Positions 15,999 through 22,312 of a stretch of DNA of 39,213 bases are shown piece after piece. The notes under the pieces are model-generated. The model was not told where the DNA came from, ran no database searches, and saw only the letters and a list, made by a program, of their open reading frames with translations. The first letter of the stretch is position 1; each line of letters starts with the position of its first letter. The stretch lies in IMG/VR virus record IMGVR_UViG_3300042883_000269, positions 1 through 39,213 of that record; one strand, 5' to 3'. The DNA is from a virus. Both the position numbers and the translations under genes were made by a program.

Positions 15999-16443
15999 CT
16001 TATTAAAAATTAACACAATATGCAAAGTTGATCTTAATGAGGCTTATTTTGCAGATTGCATGATTATTCATATTTTGAATGGGACAAAATTTGACACGCC
16101 GCATTCTTTCATTATCAAGGGTGGGATGGGAACCTTAATATCAGAAAATAATGAACTGAGGTTTGAGAGGGAAATAAAAACCCTAACTCTTGCACAAAAG
16201 ACTTCTGCATTATCATCTGCTGCAAGGGGTTGGGTTAAGTCTGGTTTTAGTATGACCACAGATGAGCAGCTAGAGTCCCGCAAAGCAATCTGCAAAGAAT
16301 GCCCAGAATGGAATCCAGCGGGATTCGCTGGAACTGGATCTTGCAATAAATGCGGCTGCTCCACTCAGGCCAAGCTCCGAATGTCCACATCTAAATGCCC
16401 CATTGACAAGTGGGGGCCAGTTGATGTAAGACAAACGGACTGA
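15970..16443 (+). CDS. Protein with C-terminal Cys-cluster (zinc-ribbon-like) module (157 aa)
   Basis: Residues 105-148 contain C108-x2-C111, C125-x2-C128-x-C130 and C143-P-x-x-K-W, a metal-binding pattern I know as common in phage proteins next to sugar-transferase genes. The N-terminal half is unassigned. It starts inside the previous gene (28-base overlap; an ATG at 15976 is equally possible) and ends one base before the glycosyltransferase-like gene, so it is probably co-translated with it. A second protein with a related Cys pattern is encoded at 28499-29161. Function unknown. Confidence 0.6.
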   Translation: MKMEALSYTDLLKINTICKVDLNEAYFADCMIIHILNGTKFDTPHSFIIKGGMGTLISENNELRFEREIKTLTLAQKTSALSSAARGWVKSGFSMTTDEQLESRKAICKECPEWNPAGFAGTGSCNKCGCSTQAKLRMSTSKCPIDKWGPVDVRQTD

Positions 16444-16444
16444 A

Positions 16445-17488
16445 ATGATTGTTGCCATCTCTTACCACGATGGGGATCTTCCCCTTATGCGCCGTTGGGC
16501 TGACCATGTGTTCACCCTTGGCCTCTATAAAACCCACAAGCTAATCCTTGTTCCCATTCGCAATGCCACGACAGACGGCGTTCTAGGGCCGCTAATGAAT
16601 TGCTTTGGTGAGGTAGTTGTTGAACCTTGCACTCACGCTTATGGAGGTTGGCCTCAGTCTTGCAATATGGCGTTTGAGTCAGTTGCTTGGATTGTATCTA
16701 CAACTCTAAAGCGTCCTTTCCTCTGGATGGAGCCAGATGCTATTCCACTGAAAGCAAGCTGGATAGATGACATTGAGAATGCCTACAATGCAGCGAGGAA
16801 GCCGTTTATGGGGTCTTTGGTGGAGATTGCAGGGATTATGCCCAATGGAGTGAATCACATGAGTGGCGTGGGTGTATATCATTGGGATCTGCATCGTCTC
16901 TGCCCTTCTATTTTTAACAACGAGCATACTGCTTGGGATATTGCCAGCGCATCGAATGTGGTTCCACAGATGCACAATACGAGCCTAATCCAGCATGATT
17001 GGGTTCCTACTGCACAATGGCGCAGAGAGAAGGTCACTAAGGATCTAGTGAATCCACTTGCTGTAATATACCATCCAGATAAGTTGGGCGTTTTAATGTT
17101 GAATGGCGCAATTCCGAATGATGTGCAGGGAGATCCTGCAATGGGTGCTGTGCTGGTTACACAGAGACCCCATGAAACAAAGGAACGGCCAGATGATTAC
17201 AAAGGGGAGGTGGTCGTAAAGAGCTTCCCAGTAAATCTCTACGCAGAGGAGGCAAAAATGATTGTTGCGCTAGACGCTCCCGATCTGCACTATATTGTAA
17301 GTTATGCAAAAACCAACCCCAAAGCCAAGAAAGAAGTCCTTAACCTCCTTGTCAAAGAAGGCATCCTTACCAAAGGTTCATGTGCCAAGCTCTTTGGAAA
17401 AAAAGTTCGATCTTCTGTGGGCAAGCGTCAACGGCCCAAGTCTGGAGATAGAGTTCAAGTTTCATCCAGTACGCCGCTGGAGGGCTGA
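16445..17488 (+). CDS. Glycosyltransferase-like protein (347 aa)
   Basis: The product begins MIVAISYHDGDLPLMRRWADH, a GT-A like first strand and helix. It carries FLWMEPDAIPLKASWID, where the acidic cluster E-P-D takes the place of the usual DxD, and a later segment SGVGVYHWDLHRL. This resembles phage-encoded glycosyltransferases that modify virion or host sugars. The last 60 residues overlap the next gene in another frame and are Lys/Ser-rich, so the C-terminus may be an extension gained by loss of an earlier stop. Neighbours: Cys-cluster protein upstream, nuclease downstream. Confidence 0.55.
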   Translation: MIVAISYHDGDLPLMRRWADHVFTLGLYKTHKLILVPIRNATTDGVLGPLMNCFGEVVVEPCTHAYGGWPQSCNMAFESVAWIVSTTLKRPFLWMEPDAIPLKASWIDDIENAYNAARKPFMGSLVEIAGIMPNGVNHMSGVGVYHWDLHRLCPSIFNNEHTAWDIASASNVVPQMHNTSLIQHDWVPTAQWRREKVTKDLVNPLAVIYHPDKLGVLMLNGAIPNDVQGDPAMGAVLVTQRPHETKERPDDYKGEVVVKSFPVNLYAEEAKMIVALDAPDLHYIVSYAKTNPKAKKEVLNLLVKEGILTKGSCAKLFGKKVRSSVGKRQRPKSGDRVQVSSSTPLEG

Positions 17489-17690
17489 TTACTGCCATCA
17501 TGCGTCTAAGACGCTGATAGAGATTGAGGGTGGAGCATGGGGAGGTAGGCACTCTAGGGGTGGAGGGTTCCTAGCTGATGGAGAGAAATATTGGGAGGCA
17601 ACCAAGCTTGGCTGGAAAGTCATTAGGTGGACTGCGCCTTTGATTACGCAAGAGAATTGCTTGGTTCTGAAACAGATGTTGACGAAATAG
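17304..17690 (+). CDS. Vsr/DUF559-like endonuclease (128 aa)
   Basis: The core LEIEFKFHPVRRWRADY, then LIEIEGGAWGGRHSR, LADGEKY and GWKVIRWT, is the signature of small PD-(D/E)XK nucleases related to Vsr and DUF559. Candidate catalytic residues are Asp62, Glu73 and Glu75, with His83, Asp92 and Lys95 in the following helix. It cuts DNA, perhaps during recombination or at mismatches; the exact target is unknown. The first 62 codons overlap the glycosyltransferase gene in another reading frame. Its conserved domain starts near residue 31, so part of the overlap is under selection in this frame. Its stop codon lies in a 17-bp sequence that is repeated 54 bases later. Confidence 0.75.
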   Translation: MQKPTPKPRKKSLTSLSKKASLPKVHVPSSLEKKFDLLWASVNGPSLEIEFKFHPVRRWRADYCHHASKTLIEIEGGAWGGRHSRGGGFLADGEKYWEATKLGWKVIRWTAPLITQENCLVLKQMLTK

Positions 17691-17754
17691 ATCATTGACC
17701 AAAAGGGTGATCTGAATTTCTTTCAAATAGATACGTTGAAATAGATCATTGACC
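17684..17754. repeat. 17-bp direct repeat at the border of an HNH gene
   Basis: GAAATAGATCATTGACC occurs at 17684-17700, covering the nuclease stop codon, and at 17738-17754, with 37 bases between. A shorter match (AAATAGAT) lies between them. The repeat sits just upstream of the HNH gene at 17801 and may mark an insertion border. Confidence 0.6.
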
Positions 17755-17765
17755 GAAATAAGTCG

Positions 17766-17794
17766 TTTACATTACTGTATCGTTGGTGTATTGT
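17766..17794 (+). promoter_or_regulatory. Promoter of the first HNH gene, leaderless geometry
   Basis: TTTACA (17766-17771), 17-base spacer, TATTGT (17789-17794), then 6 bases to ATG 17801. A TTGACC 12 bases further up (17749-17754, inside the second direct repeat) is an alternative -35 for a TTACTG box. Confidence 0.5.
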
Positions 17795-17800
17795 GTTTGC

Positions 17801-18445
17801 ATGAAACTAAAACGTGGAACGATCAGAGAAGATGGAATGGTGTTCTCTCATTATCATAGAGGAGGAAGGGAGCGTTGGATAACCACAGAAATGCTCAACG
17901 CTCAAAAGAATAGAGATAAAACACTCCAAAAGGTGTGGAGGGGAGAAAACAAGGAAATTGTTTCCTCGCGAAATAAAGAGTGGCGCAAGGCAAATCCAGA
18001 CAAGGCGCGGGACAACCTTCGTAAGTGGAGGAAGAACAATACAGAAAAATGCCTTGCTGTATCTAGGTCGTGGAGAGCAGCTAACCCTCAAAAAGTAAAG
18101 CTGATGTATGAAAATACAAAGAAAGACATTGAAAAATTTAGGCTTGATGGGCGGGTTAAAAGAGCAAAACGCAGGGCAATGCTGCTGGAACAATTACATC
18201 CAGATCACAACCCGCAAATAGAAAGGGTCTTGGCGGCACAATGCAAATCTTTGTTTTTTCGGTTGGGCATTAAATTTGAAGTTGATCACATTGTTCCATT
18301 GACGAAGGGAGGCTGGCATCACCATTCCAACCTTCATGTTATTCCTTTGTCTTGGAATAGGAGGAAGCATAATAAAAGCAACGCATCCATTCCGCATTGT
18401 TGGGATTTAGATTATAGATGTAAGATTCCCGTTGACGCAATATAA
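17801..18445 (+). CDS. HNH homing-type endonuclease (214 aa)
   Basis: The C-terminal domain has the HNH signature FEVDHIVPLTKGG (Asp162, His163), SNLHVIPLSWNRRKHNK (Asn177, Asn186, His190, Asn191). The N-terminal part carries three W-R-x-x-N-x-x-K modules (residues 61, 76 and 91), typical of free-standing phage HNH proteins, and many basic residues for DNA binding. Such enzymes nick or cut DNA at intron-less sites and spread by homing. I chose ATG 17801; a TTG at 17783 lies within the promoter. Its own promoter, the 17-bp repeat on its left, and the location between virion genes mark it as a mobile insertion next to the capsid gene. Confidence 0.85.
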   Translation: MKLKRGTIREDGMVFSHYHRGGRERWITTEMLNAQKNRDKTLQKVWRGENKEIVSSRNKEWRKANPDKARDNLRKWRKNNTEKCLAVSRSWRAANPQKVKLMYENTKKDIEKFRLDGRVKRAKRRAMLLEQLHPDHNPQIERVLAAQCKSLFFRLGIKFEVDHIVPLTKGGWHHHSNLHVIPLSWNRRKHNKSNASIPHCWDLDYRCKIPVDAI

Positions 18446-18461
18446 CTTTGTGGGGTAGTCC
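18432..18461 (+). promoter_or_regulatory. Candidate promoter in the 3' end of the HNH gene
   Basis: TTGACG (18432-18437), 18-base spacer, TAGTCC (18456-18461), 6 bases to ATG 18468. It could drive the 23-codon frame and also the major capsid gene. The -10 box is weak. Confidence 0.3.
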
Positions 18462-18467
18462 ACCTGT

Positions 18468-18539
18468 ATGCGTAAACGGAGTCGCATCCGTGATATAGGC
18501 GTATTGGAAGTGTCGCTTCTTCCGAAACAAATAAAGTAA
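18468..18539 (+). CDS. Possible 23-residue leader peptide before the capsid gene
   Basis: An ATG placed 6 bases after a -10 like box opens a 23-codon frame rich in Arg and Lys (MRKRSRIRD), ending at TAA 68 bases before the capsid ATG. It may be translated from a leaderless transcript, or it may be chance. The same stretch can form hairpins: ATGCG (18468-18472) with CGCAT, and GGAAG with CTTCC near 18505-18522. So it could also be a structured 5' leader of the capsid mRNA. Confidence 0.25.
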   Translation: MRKRSRIRDIGVLEVSLLPKQIK

Positions 18540-18607
18540 CAATGATTGCTTGCAATCGGAGATGCTTTGACAAAACAACTAACAATACAAAAAAACAATA
18601 TAATATT

Positions 18608-19777
18608 ATGGCAATTACTTGCTCTACAGTCAATGATTTGTTCCAACGTGAGACGAATCGTTTCTCCGTTGATGTTCACGAACGTTATTCCGTCGATGGC
18701 CCTTGGGGTCGTCTAGTCCGAGTCGGCAAATTCCCTCAGGGAATGGGCACGACTCTCAATGAAATCACTGTCGAGCGTGTGCTCTCTGGTGATTTTGAAA
18801 ATGCTTGGACGAATGTTGGCCTTTCCAGCGGAACGGCTTCCAATGGTTGTATTCCTGCTCCTGCTGATCTTGACTTCGGTCAGACTGTTCGTAGTTGGAA
18901 TCTTCAGAGCCGTAGTTATCAGACTCCTTGCATCTGCTTGGACGATCTGAAGACTTCGTTTGAGATTGAGTCCCAGATCGCTAAGACTGTTACCCAGCTC
19001 ACGCAGCTCACCAAGACTGTCCTCGACAATCGCCGCCGTAGCGAGTATCTGCGCCTTGTTTCCAAGGTACAGGCTGGTTACAACACCGAGTACGCAACTC
19101 TTAACGCAGTTCCAGTTCCAACCTTCCAGTTGGCTCAGGATCAGCTTGACGAGCTTCGTGTTCGCTTGATCCGCGATGGTGCTGGTCACAACGCACTTGG
19201 TAAAGAGAATGGTGTTCCTGTCCTTGGACTGATCACCAGCCCTGAGACCAGCCGCGCTCTGATCCGTAACAACGCTGAACTCCGTCAGGACATCCGTTAT
19301 GCCACCCCTAGCGAGCTTATTGCTCCTCTTGGTGTCGAGCGTTCGTTCGGTGGGTTCTACCACATGATTGATCTTGAGGTTCCTCGCTTCAGCTATGCTG
19401 GTGGCGCATACACCCAGATCTACCCATTCGTGCAGTCCAGCACGACCACGGGATTCAAGTGGGAGGCTAACCCCGCCTACAACACAGCCCCTTATGAGGC
19501 TGCGTACATCTTCCACCCAGATGTGTACGAGGAGTCGGTGCAGCAGGTCGGGCCAAACATCGCTGGCGCAAGCTTCGATGATTATCCATACTACTACAGC
19601 GGTCAGTTCTTCTGGCTGAACATCCGTAATGCAGTGGACAATCCACTTGGCAAGATCGGTCGTTGGTTGGGAGTGTTCACAAGCGGAAGCCGTCCTATCG
19701 CTCCTTACCTTGGAAGGGTCATTTTGCACAAAAGATGCGCAAATGATTTTGGTTCAGTGGCTTGCACCAATTCCTAA
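18608..19777 (+). CDS. Major capsid protein
   Basis: The 389-residue protein has the size and plan of HK97-fold capsid proteins: a helical N-arm (STVNDLFQRETNRF), a long spine helix region (QIAKTVTQLTQLTKTVLDNRR), a mixed central domain and a C-terminal stretch (YEAAYIFHPDVYEESV, then LGRVILHKRC) like those of other podovirus capsid proteins. Codons are visibly more C-ending and less A/T-rich than in flanking genes, as expected for a highly expressed protein. I chose ATG 18608, preceded by an A-rich leader ending TATAATATT; an upstream ATG at 18542 would add 22 unrelated residues. A strong terminator follows at 19798. HNH genes flank it on both sides, and the portal, scaffold and terminase genes are more than 9 kb away. 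Confidence 0.8.
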   Translation: MAITCSTVNDLFQRETNRFSVDVHERYSVDGPWGRLVRVGKFPQGMGTTLNEITVERVLSGDFENAWTNVGLSSGTASNGCIPAPADLDFGQTVRSWNLQSRSYQTPCICLDDLKTSFEIESQIAKTVTQLTQLTKTVLDNRRRSEYLRLVSKVQAGYNTEYATLNAVPVPTFQLAQDQLDELRVRLIRDGAGHNALGKENGVPVLGLITSPETSRALIRNNAELRQDIRYATPSELIAPLGVERSFGGFYHMIDLEVPRFSYAGGAYTQIYPFVQSSTTTGFKWEANPAYNTAPYEAAYIFHPDVYEESVQQVGPNIAGASFDDYPYYYSGQFFWLNIRNAVDNPLGKIGRWLGVFTSGSRPIAPYLGRVILHKRCANDFGSVACTNS

Positions 19778-19797
19778 TAGGAACTAAATAGCTCAAG

Positions 19798-19836
19798 AAG
19801 CCCCAGTTGGATAAATCTAACTGGGGCTTTCTTTTG
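19798..19836 (+). terminator. Rho-independent terminator after the capsid gene
   Basis: AAGCCCCAGTT (19798-19808) pairs perfectly with AACTGGGGCTT (19819-19829) around a 10-base loop and is followed by TTTCTTTTG. It would end the capsid transcript just before the promoter of the next HNH gene. Confidence 0.95.
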
Positions 19837-19865
19837 TTGACAATGTAGTTTGATCAACATAATAT
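19837..19865 (+). promoter_or_regulatory. Strong sigma70-like promoter with an operator-like inverted repeat
   Basis: TTGACA (19837-19842), 17-base spacer, TAATAT (19860-19865), 9 bases to ATG 19875. This is the best consensus promoter in the window. CAACAT (19855-19860) and ATGTTG (19864-19869) form an inverted repeat over the -10 box and could be an operator. Confidence 0.75.
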
Positions 19866-19874
19866 GTTGCATAT

Positions 19875-20468
19875 ATGAATACACCATTAAGCAAAGATGT
19901 AATTAAAAAAATCAAGGAACTTAGGCTAGATGGATTTACCACAAGACATATTGCATCACTTCTTCAATGCAGTGCTGGCTCTGTTTTATATCACACTAAT
20001 CAGTCATATAAAAAATCACTACTTGGTAAAGGAGTAAGATATTCTGGAAAACGGCTTGATCAAGAAGAGCAAAACAAGATGCTGGAGATGTTAGAATCTG
20101 GTGCGTCAAATATGGATATTAAAAAATCTACCAATATTTCTTTGTCAACAATAAGGAAATATAGAAAGCCAGATCAATTTAGGACATACCAGTTAAATCG
20201 ACGCAATAAAGCAACTCGCAAAAGGCAGATATGGGTTGATCTAAAAAATGAACGACACAACAAGTGTGAGTTATGCGGATATGATAGGCATCCAAAGTGC
20301 CTTGACTTTCATCACAAAAATCCAAAAGACAAACTATTTACCATATCTCAATCAGAGGGAAGGAACATAGATGCCGTTTATGCAGAAGCCGCTAAATGCA
20401 TCCTTGTCTGCAAGAACTGCCACGCCTTAATCCATGCTGGAGTTATAGAAATAACATTGACTTACTAA
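19875..20468 (+). CDS. HNH endonuclease with two helix-turn-helix segments (197 aa)
   Basis: Residues 6-40 (KDVIKKIKELRLDGFTTRH) and 62-98 (NMDIKKSTNISLSTIRKY) are helix-turn-helix units for DNA recognition. Residues 128-190 form a zinc-type HNH nuclease: C131-x2-C134, LDFHHKNP (His146, His147, Asn149), C179-x2-C182, His183 and His187. Such proteins are free-standing homing endonucleases. It sits between the capsid terminator and the next virion genes and carries its own promoter. The promoter of the following gene lies within its last codons. Confidence 0.85.
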   Translation: MNTPLSKDVIKKIKELRLDGFTTRHIASLLQCSAGSVLYHTNQSYKKSLLGKGVRYSGKRLDQEEQNKMLEMLESGASNMDIKKSTNISLSTIRKYRKPDQFRTYQLNRRNKATRKRQIWVDLKNERHNKCELCGYDRHPKCLDFHHKNPKDKLFTISQSEGRNIDAVYAEAAKCILVCKNCHALIHAGVIEITLTY

Positions 20469-20485
20469 GTCATACCATCTAATAA
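20457..20485 (+). promoter_or_regulatory. Promoter of the 94-residue acidic protein gene
   Basis: TTGACT (20457-20462) lies in the last codons of the HNH gene, followed by a 17-base spacer and TAATAA (20480-20485), with 8 bases to ATG 20494. Shares the 12-mer CATTGACTTACT with the promoter at 3558. Confidence 0.6.
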
Positions 20486-20493
20486 TTCAAATT

Positions 20494-20778
20494 ATGACCA
20501 CATCATTTACTATCCCTAAAGGTTTCACTGCACCAGACGGAGTTAAAGAAGGAGCAGAGTTCTCCGAGATCGCCAAGTTCAAGATTGCCGATGGAATGAT
20601 TCAAATCATCTCCATTGGTCAAAACGAGACCCCTATTGAGTCTAAGTCTGAGAAGCCAAAGCCAAAGAAGGCCAAAGACGCAATGAAGGAAGAGATTGCC
20701 GCTATGGAAGGCGAGGACGAAATGGCTGAAGACGAAATGGCTGATGAAGAGATGACGGCAGAGGAAGAGATGGTTTAA
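20494..20778 (+). CDS. Small acidic protein (94 aa)
   Basis: The N-terminal 45 residues look folded (FTIPKGFTAPDGVKEGAEF). A Lys/Pro-rich linker follows, then a Glu/Asp/Met-rich tail with repeated EDEMAEDEMADEEM. Strongly acidic tails are seen in capsid-associated and scaffold-like phage proteins. It lies right after the capsid region with its own promoter, so a role in head assembly or as decoration is possible. No family is recognised. Confidence 0.55.
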   Translation: MTTSFTIPKGFTAPDGVKEGAEFSEIAKFKIADGMIQIISIGQNETPIESKSEKPKPKKAKDAMKEEIAAMEGEDEMAEDEMADEEMTAEEEMV

Positions 20779-20800
20779 TCTAAAACAATAATTACAAACT

Positions 20801-21031
20801 ATGAGTCGCAACTTTCTACCTATAGCATCATCCTCCAAAGATGGTGAGGACATCACTCTTTACCGCATCCTTGAGTCTGCAAGTGGTACTGCCTACGATT
20901 ACGAGTTTGAGGATTACATCGCCGCTGGAAAGCCAGAAACTGTTATTATTAAGCGTGGAGCGGAGGTTGTAAGCACAATTACTATCACTTATGATGGTAG
21001 CGATAATGTGGCATCAATCACTCGCAGCTAA
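20801..21031 (+). CDS. Small virion-associated protein (76 aa) with shared N-terminal module
   Basis: The first 26 residues (MSRNFLPIASSSKDGEDITL then YRILE) match the start of the 430-residue protein at 22309 (MSRNFHPVYSSPQDGSDVTL then MRILE). The rest is beta-rich. A shared N-terminus on two otherwise different proteins suggests a common docking site on the virion. The stop overlaps the next ATG (TAATG). No family is recognised. Confidence 0.6.
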   Translation: MSRNFLPIASSSKDGEDITLYRILESASGTAYDYEFEDYIAAGKPETVIIKRGAEVVSTITITYDGSDNVASITRS

Positions 21032-21810
21032 TGGCTAACTTATACTGGCAAGACTCAGGTTCTCAGGCATGGGAAGATGTCCTTAACTGGTGGACTGATG
21101 CGGCAGCTACTACACAAGCAGCTAAAGCTCCGTGGCTGGATAGTGATCCAGCGTATCTTGCCTATGATCTTACTCTGGCAACTGGTGCAACTAATGCGCC
21201 AATTATTGGCGGCTTTTACTCTGCTATAAACATTGGAACTGGAGTCTCTGGAATTTGCGACATAATGAGTGTCACCTTGGACTATAGTAGCAACATCTAT
21301 GGCGGCACATTTTCTGGAAGTAATTTTAACAACCTCTACAGTCTTATTACCAGCGGCACATTTTCTGGAAGTGGTTTTTACAACTCAGGCGACATCTTAG
21401 GCGGCACGTTCACTGGAAGTGGGTTTATAAACAACAACGTAATCTACGAAGGCACATTCTCTGGATCTGGATTTTCCAACTACAACGCAATCTACGACGG
21501 CACATTCACTGGAGATGATTTTATCAATTCCGATTATATCTACGGAGGCACATTCTCTGGAGATGATTTTATCAATTCCGAGTTTATCTACGGAGGCACA
21601 TTTACTGGAAATGGATTTAGTAACGGCGGCAACGGCGCAATCAACGGCGGCACGTTTCTGCCAGACGCTATTACAGTTACCACTTCAGGAGGTAATACGC
21701 TCCTATCAATTAATGGTGGCCCAACTTTTGGCTACCCAACTCCTGCATCTGGAGGAAGCGACCAAACGATTGCCCGACTCCTCAACCTCCCATGGTTCAT
21801 TAATCTCTAA
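21031..21810 (+). CDS. Repeat protein with 16-residue G-T-F units (259 aa)
   Basis: After an N-terminal region of about 90 residues there are seven full units plus a partial one. The consensus is G-T-F-[ST]-G-x-x-F-x-N-x-x-x-I-[YL]-[GED], and the units begin at 21304, 21355, 21403, 21451, 21499, 21547, 21595 and 21649; most periods are exactly 48 bp. The regular Phe and Gly spacing suggests a solenoid or beta-helix. The N-terminus MANLYWQDSGSQAWEDV could attach it to the virion. Possible roles are receptor binding or surface decoration. No enzymatic motif. Confidence 0.6.
   Translation: MANLYWQDSGSQAWEDVLNWWTDAAATTQAAKAPWLDSDPAYLAYDLTLATGATNAPIIGGFYSAINIGTGVSGICDIMSVTLDYSSNIYGGTFSGSNFNNLYSLITSGTFSGSGFYNSGDILGGTFTGSGFINNNVIYEGTFSGSGFSNYNAIYDGTFTGDDFINSDYIYGGTFSGDDFINSEFIYGGTFTGNGFSNGGNGAINGGTFLPDAITVTTSGGNTLLSINGGPTFGYPTPASGGSDQTIARLLNLPWFINL
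21304..21660 (+). repeat. 48-bp tandem coding repeats
   Basis: Eight starts of GGCAC[AG]TT[TC] spaced 51, 48, 48, 48, 48, 48 and 54 bp. Two adjacent units near 21510-21590 are almost identical (both encode DDFINS), pointing to recent duplication or conversion. Confidence 0.85.
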
Positions 21811-21903
21811 TCTTTGATCTCTGGAAATGAAGACGCGATAGCCAAACATTCCCCATAGACAAACAACCAGATGCTTAACTGACCAAAGCAAGCACAACAA
21901 ACA

Positions 21904-22107
21904 ATGTCCGTAACCCTCACTCCAGTTGTCGCTCCTACTCAGGCTCGTGCAACCCTCGTCGCCGCTGATGTCACTGCCTTCCAAGCCCTCCTTGGTGGTT
22001 CTGGCCTCATCTCCCTCCCTGCTGGCAAGACCGCCTCAGACATCGCTTCCTTCCTTGTGACTGTCCAGCCTAACGGCGGGGGCTTTCTACAGGTTTCGAT
22101 CAAGTAA
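21904..22107 (+). CDS. Small hypothetical protein (67 aa)
   Basis: Ala, Thr and Val-rich product (MSVTLTPVVAPTQARATLVA) with no membrane segment and C-ending codons like the capsid gene, which hints at strong expression. It may be a decoration or minor structural protein. Its stop lies in CAAGTAAGACAA, the repeat known from the left end of the window. The leader before its ATG is A/C-rich (CACAACAAACA). Bases 21811-21903 upstream hold no other gene. Confidence 0.55.
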   Translation: MSVTLTPVVAPTQARATLVAADVTAFQALLGGSGLISLPAGKTASDIASFLVTVQPNGGGFLQVSIK

Positions 22108-22111
22108 GACA

Positions 22112-22312
22112 ATGCACCATCTTGATACTGCCGCTACAGGAGCTATTGGTATGTCCGTACCTCTTGCAGCGGCGGCTATCAGCCTTGATCCTATGTTAGA
22201 TTTCCATCTTAGGATCTTGTCCATGTGCATTGGAATTATTGTTGGTTTGGCATCTCTTGCCAAGTTGGTCTATGATGTTTGGTTTAATACGAGTAACCAC
22301 AACAGGAAATGA
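22112..22312 (+). CDS. Small membrane protein (66 aa), possible holin-like
   Basis: A moderately hydrophobic stretch (residues 11-25) and a clear membrane segment (about 35-58, LRILSMCIGIIVGLASLAKL) are followed by a polar tail. It lies upstream of a fibre gene and about 1.3 kb before the lysis cassette. The size fits a small holin or pinholin, or a virion membrane-contact protein. The better holin candidate is the gene at 23950. The stop overlaps the next ATG (ATGA). Confidence 0.55.
   Translation: MHHLDTAATGAIGMSVPLAAAAISLDPMLDFHLRILSMCIGIIVGLASLAKLVYDVWFNTSNHNRK

Noticed and set aside
18713-19729. Leftward 338-codon frame opposite the capsid gene
   Set aside because: Antisense shadow of a highly biased gene; the capsid frame explains the sequence and is supported by fold-like features and a terminator.
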